Positions 1 to 6,826 of a stretch of 54,750 nt of DNA are shown here, piece by piece. Each line of letters starts with the position of its first letter. The stretch's first letter is position 1. The position numbers and the translations under genes were made by a program. The notes under the pieces are model-generated. The model ran no database searches. It saw nothing but the letters and a program-made list of their open reading frames with translations, and was not told the origin of the DNA. This DNA is from an uncultured Eubacteriales bacterium. Its GTDB lineage: Bacteria > Bacillota > Clostridia > Christensenellales > Pumilibacteraceae. The stretch lies in contig CACZPH010000073.1 in NCBI GenBank assembly GCA_902783025.1, positions 1 through 54,750 of the forward strand, read 5' to 3'.

Positions 1-2
1 AC

Positions 3-161
3 AATCTCGGAATCTGTTACGAAAACGGATTCGGCGTGCGAAAAGATTACAAGAAAGCAATCGAAATGTATGGCAAGGCGGTAGAGAACGGCGTAAAAGC
101 AGGACTTGAAGGAATTAAAAACGTTTATTTGAAAATGGGTAAAGATAAGAGTAAACTATGA
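3..161 (+). CDS. Sel1-repeat protein, C-terminal fragment
   Basis: The window opens inside a gene. The open frame gives 52 residues ending in TGA at 159-161. It carries a Sel1-type alpha-helical repeat, with a GxCYENGxGVxKDYKKAIEMYxKA pattern, and then a short basic tail. Sel1 repeats are TPR-like protein-interaction modules; no catalytic role can be inferred. The 5' part lies outside the window, so length and start are unknown. A strong terminator follows at 338-379, so this is probably the last gene of its transcript. Family identity is fairly sure; function is unknown. Confidence 0.75.
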   Translation, partial: NLGICYENGFGVRKDYKKAIEMYGKAVENGVKAGLEGIKNVYLKMGKDKSKL

Positions 162-337
162 TTACGACTTCACAAAAGGCAAGACTTTGCGAAATGGCGC
201 AACAACTGAAACCGATTTTTGAAATTGACCATCCGATTATTGTGGATGGCTTTTCTTTTGCTCTTAAAAGGTGTCCAGGTGTCCGAACTTTTTTGTGGGT
301 GTTCGAAATTGTATTAAATGTTATGTTTCTAGACATT

Positions 338-379
338 AAAAACCGCAATCTGTCCACCGAGGCAAATTGCGGTTTTTTT
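338..379 (+). terminator. Rho-independent terminator after Sel1 gene
   Basis: CCGCAAT (343-349) pairs with ATTGCGG (366-372), extended by A:T pairs from the A-run at 338-342, and is followed by seven T. It sits about 180 nt after the Sel1 stop codon. Confidence 0.85.
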
Positions 380-387
380 ATTGCAAT

Positions 388-425
388 AACCCCCCGCACG
401 GGAAACCGTGCGGGGGGTTTTGTTT
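388..425. terminator. Strong bidirectional terminator hairpin
   Basis: A perfect 12-bp GC-rich stem (390-401 with 406-417) is closed by a GAAA tetraloop, with a T-rich tract on the + side (418-425). It directly abuts the stop codon of the minus-strand gene at 426, so it probably serves both converging transcripts. Confidence 0.85.
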
Positions 426-1025
426 TTACTTCGGGTTTTGCTTTTTTACTTTCAGTTCGGGGTAGGCGGCGTTGTGGTCGAGGATTATTTGCGAAAATTT
501 CGAGCCGTCATTGAGTTCCTCGGGCATAAAAACGGGTTTGTCGTAGAAAGAAAGGATTTTCTTTGCTTTCGCGAGCCTGCGCCTCGGGGAGAAAGGCGGA
601 AGAACGAAGCGCGGCAGGTACATATACGCTCCGACCGCTTTGCACACGGCGACGTGTTTGCCGTCCGCGTCGTACGCGCCGTCGAAGCAAAGCACGTACT
701 TATTGACGCCGACCTTGCCGCTCAGGTGCGCGGAAAAGTAAACTTTGTCCCACGGGAAAAAGGTTTTGTTGCACTTTATTCCCTCTTTTGTCGCCGTCAC
801 GAAGTTAAAGGCGTTGAAAAAAATAAGCAGCAGCGCGACTACCACCACGGCGATCATGACGGAGAGCGAGATAAGAAAGAACGTGAGCGAGCCGGTGCTT
901 TGCTTATGGATAATACCCGCCGCGAGAAACGCCGCCGCGGTCAAAAAACAAAAGCAAGCCGATACGAACCACGTCGACTCCGAGAGGATAATGACTTTTT
1001 CTTTCTTTTCTTTAACTTCTTTCAT
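426..1025 (-). CDS. Small membrane protein of unknown function
   Basis: This encodes 199 residues. The start was set at the ATG at 1025-1023, preceded by GGAAGA, rather than at an ATG 27 codons upstream, because the consensus promoter at 1044-1072 lies inside that longer frame. Two hydrophobic helices (about residues 18-40 and 49-72) follow a Lys/Glu-rich N-terminus. A soluble C-terminal domain of about 125 residues contains a PWDKVYF segment, suggestive of a PH-like/bPH fold, but that is only an impression. It is monocistronic, with its own promoter and terminator. No family was recognised and the role is unknown. Confidence 0.7.
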   Translation of the reverse strand: MKEVKEKKEKVIILSESTWFVSACFCFLTAAAFLAAGIIHKQSTGSLTFFLISLSVMIAVVVVALLLIFFNAFNFVTATKEGIKCNKTFFPWDKVYFSAHLSGKVGVNKYVLCFDGAYDADGKHVAVCKAVGAYMYLPRFVLPPFSPRRRLAKAKKILSFYDKPVFMPEELNDGSKFSQIILDHNAAYPELKVKKQNPK

Positions 1026-1043
1026 GATCGGTCTTCCGGGATT

Positions 1044-1072
1044 ATTATACAAAACGCGCGCGGTTTTGTCAA
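1044..1072 (-). promoter_or_regulatory. Consensus sigma-A promoter for the gene ending at 426
   Basis: On the minus strand TTGACA (1072-1067), a 17-nt spacer and TATAAT (1049-1044) match consensus exactly. The predicted start lies about 12 nt upstream of the ATG. Confidence 0.85.
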
Positions 1073-1145
1073 CTCGCCCGACAAAAGCGGGAGAATAAAA
1101 AAACAAAAAAATTTTTTTGACCGCCCGTATTTCGTTTTACGGCGC

Positions 1146-1237
1146 TTCACGATTTTAAAACGCGGGGTAAAACTTGCGTCGGAATCGGTAAAAATACCCC
1201 CTGATTTTGAAATCGTGAAATCAAAAAAACAGGGTAA
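1146..1237. other. Nested inverted repeats in the gap before glmM
   Basis: The 359-nt gap 1026-1384 holds divergent promoters and, between them, nested palindromes. TTCACGATTT (1146-1155) is the exact complement of AAATCGTGAA (1210-1219), and GGGGTA (1173-1178) pairs with TACCCC (1195-1200). A competing stem can form with CCCTG/CAGGG and TTTTGA/TCAAAA, which would place AAATCGTGAA in its loop. Neither predicted flanking mRNA includes this stretch. It could be a small RNA, a protein-binding region or chance; no known RNA family was recognised. Confidence 0.4.
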
Positions 1238-1285
1238 AAACGTTTGTTTTTGCCGCATTTTGCGAAAAAACGCGATTAATTACGC

Positions 1286-1314
1286 TTGACAAAACCAAAA
1301 ATTACCCCTAAAAT
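1286..1314 (+). promoter_or_regulatory. Promoter of glmM-glmS
   Basis: TTGACA (1286-1291), a 17-nt spacer and TAAAAT (1309-1314) lie about 70 nt before the glmM start. No terminator or known riboswitch is evident in the leader. Confidence 0.8.
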
Positions 1315-1384
1315 CTTAAATTGTGCGATCACTTGCACTTTTTTGAAAACTTAGGAATACGATAAATCATCGAGGAGAGTTAAA

Positions 1385-2698
1385 ATGGGATTATTTTTCG
1401 GCACGGACGGACTAAGAGGAATAGTAAACGAAGACCTTACCGTTTCGCTCGCTTCCCGCGTGGGAAACGCCTTGGCGCAACTTACGGACAAAGCGAGGAT
1501 TTTAGTGGGCAGGGACACGCGCGTCAGCGGGTCGCTTCTTACGCTGGGTTTTGCTTCGGGCGCGGTACAGGGCGGGGCGGTTGTGACCGACGCGGGAGTT
1601 CTGCCTACGGCGGGTGTGGCGTATCTTACGCGCACGCTCGGCTTCGATTACGGCGTTGTGATCAGCGCGTCGCACAACGGCGGAGAGTATAACGGCATCA
1701 AAATTTTTGACGGCAAAGGCTACAAATTGAGCGATAAGGAAGAGGAAAAAGTCGAGCGCAGGCTTATGCGCGACAAGATCAACGACTATCCCGACATCGG
1801 CCGCTACGAGCAGAACCTTAACCTTGCCAAAAAATACGAAAAATTCCTGATAGCGCAAGGCTCGGACCTTACCGGTCTTACGATAGTTCTCGACGGCAGT
1901 AACGGCGCGGCGCACAAAATAGCGCCGGCCGTTTTCAGGGCGCTCGGCGCGAGCGTGGTCGCTTCGTCGTGCAGCGGCGACGGCAGAAAGATAAACGATA
2001 ACTGCGGTTCGCTGTATCCGGCGCGGCTTATAGCGCGCGTAAGCAGATACAAAGCGGACGTGGGTTTCGCCTTTGACGGCGACGCCGACAGGCTTATCGC
2101 GATAGACGAAAAAGGCGGGGTCGTCGACGGGGATATGGTCGTATATCTGCTCGCATCCGAATTAAAAGAAAAGGGACTGCTCAAAGGCAACGCCGCGGTG
2201 GGGACTTCGCACACGAATCTCGCCATCGAAGAGGCGCTGGGCAAAAAAGGCATAGGCTTTTTGCGTACCGACATAGGCGACAAATACGTGCTCGCGAAGC
2301 TTATCGAGAAAGATTTGTCCATCGGCGGCGAACAGTCCGGTCACGTGATACTCAAGGACGTTTCGACGACGGGAGACGGTATACTTACGGCGATCAAGCT
2401 TGCCGGAATACTCAAAGAAAAAGGCAGGCGTTTCAGCGAACTGTTCGACGTAAAACTGTACCCGCAGGTCAATCGTAACGTAGTGGTCAAAGACAAACTC
2501 CGCGTAATAAACAACGAGGAATTCGCTTCCGTCGTCGCGCGCGAGCAAACCGGACTTATCGGCAAAGGCAGACTTATGGTCCGCGCGTCCGGGACCGAGC
2601 CCAAGATCCGCGTAATGGTCGAAAGCCCGTTTGAGACGGAAAACGAACGCATAGCCGATCTGCTCGTTTCTCTGGTAAAAAAGTGCGACGACGAATAA
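1385..2698 (+). CDS. glmM: Phosphoglucosamine mutase
   Basis: GlmM interconverts glucosamine-6-phosphate and glucosamine-1-phosphate on the cytoplasmic route to UDP-GlcNAc for cell wall. The 437-residue protein has the usual length. The N-terminal FGTDGLRG motif, the phosphoserine loop ISASHNG (Ser96), the metal-binding loop DGDADR (231-236) and the phosphate-binding RASGTEPKIRV near the C-terminus are all present. GAGGAG lies 8-9 nt before the ATG. The stop codon is one base from the glmS ATG, so the two genes are almost certainly co-translated. They form a two-step amino-sugar operon, GlmS making the substrate that GlmM uses. No anomalies were seen. Confidence 0.97.
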   Translation: MGLFFGTDGLRGIVNEDLTVSLASRVGNALAQLTDKARILVGRDTRVSGSLLTLGFASGAVQGGAVVTDAGVLPTAGVAYLTRTLGFDYGVVISASHNGGEYNGIKIFDGKGYKLSDKEEEKVERRLMRDKINDYPDIGRYEQNLNLAKKYEKFLIAQGSDLTGLTIVLDGSNGAAHKIAPAVFRALGASVVASSCSGDGRKINDNCGSLYPARLIARVSRYKADVGFAFDGDADRLIAIDEKGGVVDGDMVVYLLASELKEKGLLKGNAAVGTSHTNLAIEEALGKKGIGFLRTDIGDKYVLAKLIEKDLSIGGEQSGHVILKDVSTTGDGILTAIKLAGILKEKGRRFSELFDVKLYPQVNRNVVVKDKLRVINNEEFASVVAREQTGLIGKGRLMVRASGTEPKIRVMVESPFETENERIADLLVSLVKKCDDE

Positions 2699-2699
2699 T

Positions 2700-4385
2700 A
2701 TGTGCGGAATAATCGGCTACTTCGGTTCGGATCCGGCGCAAAACGCCGTAAAACTTCTCAAAAAACTCGAATACCGCGGCTACGATTCCGCAGGCGTCGC
2801 CGCGTCCGACGGAAAGGCTTTGCGTATGGTCAAAAGCGTCGGGAAAATACGCGTGCTCGAAGCGAAACTCGCCGCGTTTCCGCTTCCCGGGATCTCGGCG
2901 ATAGCTCATACGCGGTGGGCGACTCACGGCAAAGTGAGCGAAACCAACGCGCACCCGATTATGCACGGCGAAAACTGGGCGGTGGTCCACAACGGCATTA
3001 TCGACAACTACAAGGCTATAAAAGGCAACGGGAAATTCGTTTCGGACACCGATACCGAGGCGATAGCGTATCTTCTCGAGCGGGGAAAAGGTTTGTCGGC
3101 GGTCTTGGCCGCGGTAAGCGCGCTCGAGGGCAGGTACGCGTTTATCGCGCTCGAGCGAGGCGGCGACGCGTACTGCGTTTGCGGCGGCAGTCCGCTCTAC
3201 GTCGCGCGCGGCTCGGCGATTGCCGCCTCCGATCCCGCGTGCTTTGCGGGGGCGGCGAAAGAATACTTTGCTTTAAGAAACGGCGAAATAGCGAAAATAA
3301 GCGGAGACGAGGTCGATTTTTTCGATTTCGGCGGCAACGCGATCCGCAAAACGCCCTTTACGCTTACCGCGGAAAGCGAAGACGACCCGGAGCGCGAGGG
3401 CGGGTATATGATAGCCGAGATATTCGATCAGCCCGCCGTCGTAAAGCGCGTGGACGAATACTACGCGCCGCGGATAAAGGAGATAGCGGAAGACCTTTCG
3501 CGGGCGCGGAAAGTCTATTTCGCGGGTTGCGGCACGGCTTATCACGCGTGCCTGTACGCGGCGAAAACGCTTAGTCCGCGTCTTGACTGCGAGGCGGTAG
3601 CGGCGGGCGACTTTGACGAAAGAACGGGCGTAAAAAACGGCGACGTATGCTTTTTCGTCAGCCAGAGCGGCGAAACGGCGGACGTCCTCGTAGCGCTAGG
3701 CAAGGCAAAACGCTTCGGCGCGAAAACGTACGCGCTTACCAACGTGGGATATTCGTCCCTCGCTTTGACCGCCGACGTCACTTTGCCCGTTCTTGCCGGA
3801 GCGGAACGAGCGGTGGCAAGCACCAAAGCCTACACGGCGCAGATAAGATTTTTCGCGTTGCTCGCGGCGTATTTTTACGGTAAGGAGCCGCCCGTCGCGA
3901 CGATGGATCTCGGCGTTGTTTCCGCGTGCGCGTCGCGCGCGGCGCGAAGACTGTATAAAGAAAACGAAGCGTTCGTGCTCGGTATGGGCAAGGACTACGT
4001 GACCGCGCTCGAAGGCGCGCTCAAGATCAAGGAAGTGGCTTATCTTAACGCCAACGGATACCTCTCCAGCGAACTTAAACACGGTTTTATCGCTCTTATT
4101 CGCCCCGGATCGGTTGTTTACTGCGTAATGACCGACGAGGCGAAGAGCGGAAAAACGGTTTCCGCGGCGATAGAGGCGCGAAGCCGCGGCGCGTACTGCG
4201 TCGCCGTCGCTACCGACGGAATATTGAGCGAAGAGCGGCTCGCGGAGTTTGACGAAGCGGTAAAACTGCGCGGCGAATACGAGGCGGCGGCGTTTTTTCA
4301 GCTTACGGCTTTTCATCTGGCGGAAATGCTCGGACTCGAGCCGGACACTCCGCGCAATCTCGCCAAAAGCGTGACCGTGGAATAG
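2700..4385 (+). CDS. glmS: Glutamine-fructose-6-phosphate aminotransferase (isomerizing)
   Basis: GlmS makes glucosamine-6-phosphate from fructose-6-phosphate and glutamine, the first committed step to UDP-GlcNAc. The protein begins MCGIIGYFG, so Cys2 becomes the N-terminal nucleophile of the class II glutaminase domain. HTRWATHG and the VVHNGIIDNY segment follow. Two SIS sugar-isomerase domains come next: CGTAYHA near residue 277, SQSGETADV near 320, STKAYT near 378. It ends in the typical KSVTVE tail. At 561 residues it is somewhat shorter than the common 600-610. It is one base downstream of glmM. No glmS ribozyme was recognised in the glmM-glmS leader. Confidence 0.96.
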   Translation: MCGIIGYFGSDPAQNAVKLLKKLEYRGYDSAGVAASDGKALRMVKSVGKIRVLEAKLAAFPLPGISAIAHTRWATHGKVSETNAHPIMHGENWAVVHNGIIDNYKAIKGNGKFVSDTDTEAIAYLLERGKGLSAVLAAVSALEGRYAFIALERGGDAYCVCGGSPLYVARGSAIAASDPACFAGAAKEYFALRNGEIAKISGDEVDFFDFGGNAIRKTPFTLTAESEDDPEREGGYMIAEIFDQPAVVKRVDEYYAPRIKEIAEDLSRARKVYFAGCGTAYHACLYAAKTLSPRLDCEAVAAGDFDERTGVKNGDVCFFVSQSGETADVLVALGKAKRFGAKTYALTNVGYSSLALTADVTLPVLAGAERAVASTKAYTAQIRFFALLAAYFYGKEPPVATMDLGVVSACASRAARRLYKENEAFVLGMGKDYVTALEGALKIKEVAYLNANGYLSSELKHGFIALIRPGSVVYCVMTDEAKSGKTVSAAIEARSRGAYCVAVATDGILSEERLAEFDEAVKLRGEYEAAAFFQLTAFHLAEMLGLEPDTPRNLAKSVTVE

Positions 4386-4411
4386 AGCTTTGGGACAGAC
4401 TTTGCGGGAGT

Positions 4412-4445
4412 AAAAACGCGACGAAAAAAAGGCGCCGCGTTTTTT
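4412..4445 (+). terminator. Terminator after glmS
   Basis: AAAAACGCG (4412-4420) pairs with the CGCGTTTTT at 4436 onward across a 15-nt A-rich loop, ending in a T-run. It is the first feature of the 365-nt gap 4386-4750. Confidence 0.7.
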
Positions 4446-4501
4446 AGTATTACGTTATGCGGAATTTGTCGAAAAAAATGCTTTTTTGGTAGTTATTCCG
4501 T

Positions 4502-4530
4502 TTGACAAACGCGGTTGATTATGCTATTAT
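4502..4530 (+). promoter_or_regulatory. Promoter of the xpt purine-salvage transcript
   Basis: TTGACA (4502-4507), a 17-nt spacer and TATTAT (4525-4530). The predicted transcription start lies about 25 nt before the riboswitch aptamer. Confidence 0.85.
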
Positions 4531-4562
4531 ATTGTCGTTGGGAAAACCGACGAATTTAATAC

Positions 4563-4637
4563 GGCCAGTATAAGCCTTCTATATCGTGGCGAAGGCGTTT
4601 CTACCGCAGTGCCCATACTTAACTGCGACTATTGGAT
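4563..4637 (+). promoter_or_regulatory. Purine (guanine-type) riboswitch
   Basis: The three-way-junction aptamer is readable directly. P1 is CCAGTA (4565-4570) with TATTGG (4630-4635). J1/2 contains TATAA. P2 is GCCTTC/GAAGGC. J2/3 is the invariant GTTTCTACC. P3 is GCAGT/ACTGC. J3/1 is GACTAT. The C in GACTAT is the base that selects guanine or hypoxanthine over adenine in this family. Both apical loops are 11 nt, longer than the usual 7-8, but can still kiss through GGC in L2 and GCC in L3. The next gene, xpt, is a classic target. The expression platform between 4638 and 4740 is not obvious: no clean terminator was found, though a second TATTGG lies near 4699-4704. Confidence 0.88.
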
Positions 4638-4750
4638 CAGCAAAATAATGACGTTCGGCTTTAATTATTTCTCTCACGTATCGTTATTATTTTCGGTAGT
4701 TTATTGGCAGGAATTCAGGTTTCTGTCGATTTTTCTTTTTCGGAGCGACG

Positions 4751-5323
4751 ATGAAAGAACTTGAAGACAAAATTCTCAAAGAAGGTAAAATATTGCCGGG
4801 AGACGTCCTTAAAGTAGGCAGTTTTCTCAATCAGCAGATTGACGTCGGACTTCTCGCGCGTATGGCGGAAGAAGCGGCGGGACTGTTTGAGAAAGAGAAA
4901 ATTACCAAGGTGCTGACGATAGAGGCTTCGGGCATAGCGTTCGCCACCGCCGTGGCGCTCAGGCTGGGAGTAAAGATGGTTTACGCCAAGAAGCACGCTT
5001 CCGCCAACGTGAGCGGCGAACAGTACTGCACCAAGGTTTACTCGTATACGCACGGCAGGACTTACGACGTGGCGGTTTCGAAGGATTACTTGAGCGGCGA
5101 CGACAGAGTGCTTATCGTCGACGACTTTTTAGCCGGCGGCAACGCGCTTAAGGGACTTATCGATCTCGTCGTTCAGTCGGGAGCGAAGGTGGTAGGCGCT
5201 TGCGTGGAGATCGAAAAGACGTATCAGGGCGGCGGCGACGAAGTGCGCGCCATGGGATACAGAGTCGAATCGCTCGCCAAAATAAGCAAAATGACCGAAA
5301 ATTCGGTTTCGTTTTGTTCTTAA
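4751..5323 (+). CDS. xpt: Xanthine phosphoribosyltransferase
   Basis: Xpt transfers phosphoribose from PRPP to xanthine, giving XMP for guanine nucleotide salvage in the cytoplasm. The 190-residue protein matches family length. It carries the PRPP-binding loop VLIVDDFLAGG at about residues 120-130 and the family's MKELEDKILKEG-like start, LTIEASGIAFAT and KKHASANVSGEQY segments. A GGAG lies before the ATG. It is controlled by the guanine-type riboswitch at 4563-4637 and is followed 43 nt later by the BMP-family lipoprotein gene. The group therefore reads as a purine salvage and uptake operon. Confidence 0.95.
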   Translation: MKELEDKILKEGKILPGDVLKVGSFLNQQIDVGLLARMAEEAAGLFEKEKITKVLTIEASGIAFATAVALRLGVKMVYAKKHASANVSGEQYCTKVYSYTHGRTYDVAVSKDYLSGDDRVLIVDDFLAGGNALKGLIDLVVQSGAKVVGACVEIEKTYQGGGDEVRAMGYRVESLAKISKMTENSVSFCS

Positions 5324-5366
5324 TCGGTTATTTTTTATCAGGCGAAGACCTGAAAGGAGAAAAAAT

Positions 5367-6716
5367 ATGAAAAAAATCGTTTCTTGCGTACTTGCTACCG
5401 CTTTGGTAGCGGCTACCGCGGCTACCGCGGCTTGCTCGTCGGGCAGCAAAAAAATGGTTGACGACGGCAACGGCGTTACCATCGCTACCAACGTGCACGC
5501 AACCCAGGACTATTCTTACCTTAACGGTAAAGATTTCAGCGGCAAGACGCTTAACGTCGGCGCTATCTGGGTAGGAGACCGTACCGAAGGTTATACCCGC
5601 GCTCACGACGACGGCATCAAGGCGGCTAAGGCTACCATCGAGAGCGAGACCGGCGCTAACGTAAATATTACGTACAAGCTCAGCGTAGGCGAGGATTCCG
5701 CTTGCACCACCGAGCTCAACTCGTTCGGTTCGCAGAACTACGATCTCGTGTTTACCAACTCTTACGGACATCAGTTCCAGTACGGCGAAGGCGCCAACGC
5801 GGTATATACCAAGTATCCCGACACCACGTTCGTTTCTCTTACCGGCGACCTTGCTGCCGCTACTGGCGCTAGCAACTACAAGAACGCGTTTACCTCGGTT
5901 TATCAGTCCAGATACGTATCCGGCGTAGTCGCGGGTCTTAAGCTCAAGCAACTCGTTGACGACAATCTTCTTTCGTCCAAGAACTACGACGGAGAAAACA
6001 TCAAGATCGGTTACGTAGGCGCGTACAACTATGCGGAAGTAGTTTCGGGCTATACCGCTTTCTATCTCGGACTCAAGTCGATCGTTCCCAATATCGTTAT
6101 GACCGTACAGTACACTAACAGCTGGTACGATTTCGACGCCGAGAAGTCGACCGCCGAAGCGCTCATCGCCAAAGGTTGCGTTATCATCGGACAGCACGCA
6201 GACTCCGAGGGCGCTCCCACCGCTTGCGAAAACGCGTACAAGAAGGGCACCAGAGTTTACTCGGTAGGCTATAACGTAGATATGCTCGAGGCGGCTCCGC
6301 ACGCGGCTCTTACCTCGGCGACCAATGTTTGGGAAGTATACTATACTTACGCTCTTTACACCGCTCTTGAAAGCGACGGCGACGATATCGAAACCAACTG
6401 GACCGCAGGCTACGACGAGGGCGCGGTAGACATCACCGCCATCAACGGCAAAGTTCTCAAGACCGATATTTCCGCTCAGGTTAAGCAGGTTGTAGACGCC
6501 GTTCATAACGGTACCACCAAGGTATTCGACGCAAGCACCTTTACCGTAAACGGTCAGCACCTTTCCTCCTACACCAATTCGTGGGGAATGAACGGTGCTG
6601 AGTGCATGGTGACCGAAGGCGGCAAGACTTACTTCAACGAGTCCGTTATCCGTTCGGCTCCTTACTTCGATATCCGTATCGACGGCATCACCGAAGTAGG
6701 CGCGGCTCAAAACTAA
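5367..6716 (+). CDS. BMP-family nucleoside-binding lipoprotein of an ABC importer
   Basis: This is the solute-binding component of the importer encoded by the next three genes. It has 449 residues, with a signal peptide and a lipobox ending at Cys23 (ATAAC) followed by SSGSKK, so it is a membrane-anchored lipoprotein outside the cell. The mature part has two lobes of the BMP/Med (PnrA-like) type, with a GYTAFYLGLKSI region and a GQHADSEGAP motif typical of nucleoside-binding members. AAAGGAG precedes the ATG. It lies behind xpt and a guanine riboswitch, which supports purine nucleoside cargo (inference). A small TCAGG/CCTGA hairpin sits just before the ribosome site. Codons are strongly biased, suggesting high expression. 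Confidence 0.88.
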   Translation: MKKIVSCVLATALVAATAATAACSSGSKKMVDDGNGVTIATNVHATQDYSYLNGKDFSGKTLNVGAIWVGDRTEGYTRAHDDGIKAAKATIESETGANVNITYKLSVGEDSACTTELNSFGSQNYDLVFTNSYGHQFQYGEGANAVYTKYPDTTFVSLTGDLAAATGASNYKNAFTSVYQSRYVSGVVAGLKLKQLVDDNLLSSKNYDGENIKIGYVGAYNYAEVVSGYTAFYLGLKSIVPNIVMTVQYTNSWYDFDAEKSTAEALIAKGCVIIGQHADSEGAPTACENAYKKGTRVYSVGYNVDMLEAAPHAALTSATNVWEVYYTYALYTALESDGDDIETNWTAGYDEGAVDITAINGKVLKTDISAQVKQVVDAVHNGTTKVFDASTFTVNGQHLSSYTNSWGMNGAECMVTEGGKTYFNESVIRSAPYFDIRIDGITEVGAAQN

Positions 6717-6755
6717 TGACCTATTTGCGATCGACAAGCAATTAAGTTATACCAA

Positions 6756-6796
6756 GCATAGGGGTGCCGAGTCTTCTCGGCGCTCTTATGCGTTTT
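6756..6796 (+). terminator. Intra-operon hairpin with short T-tract (attenuating terminator)
   Basis: A 16-bp stem without mismatches (three G:U pairs) runs from GCATAGGGG at 6756 to CTCTTATGC ending at 6791, with a TCTT loop, followed by GTTTTT. It lies between the binding-protein gene and the ATPase gene. Such a partial terminator, or 3'-end protector, would leave more lipoprotein mRNA than transporter mRNA. Confidence 0.75.
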
Positions 6797-6826
6797 TACC
6801 GAAATTTTCGACTTTTTGGAGAAACA

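Noticed and set aside
158..514. 118-codon frame after the Sel1 gene
   Set aside because: It reads straight through two strong terminator hairpins and into the antisense of the membrane-protein gene; no family resemblance. Its ATG overlaps the Sel1 stop, so a short peptide cannot be fully excluded.
408..1289. 293-codon + strand frame
   Set aside because: Antisense to the membrane-protein gene, which has its own consensus promoter, ribosome site and hydrophobic helices.
5328..6737. 469-codon antisense frame opposite the BMP lipoprotein gene
   Set aside because: Same codon-bias effect in register; the sense gene is a clear family member with a ribosome site.
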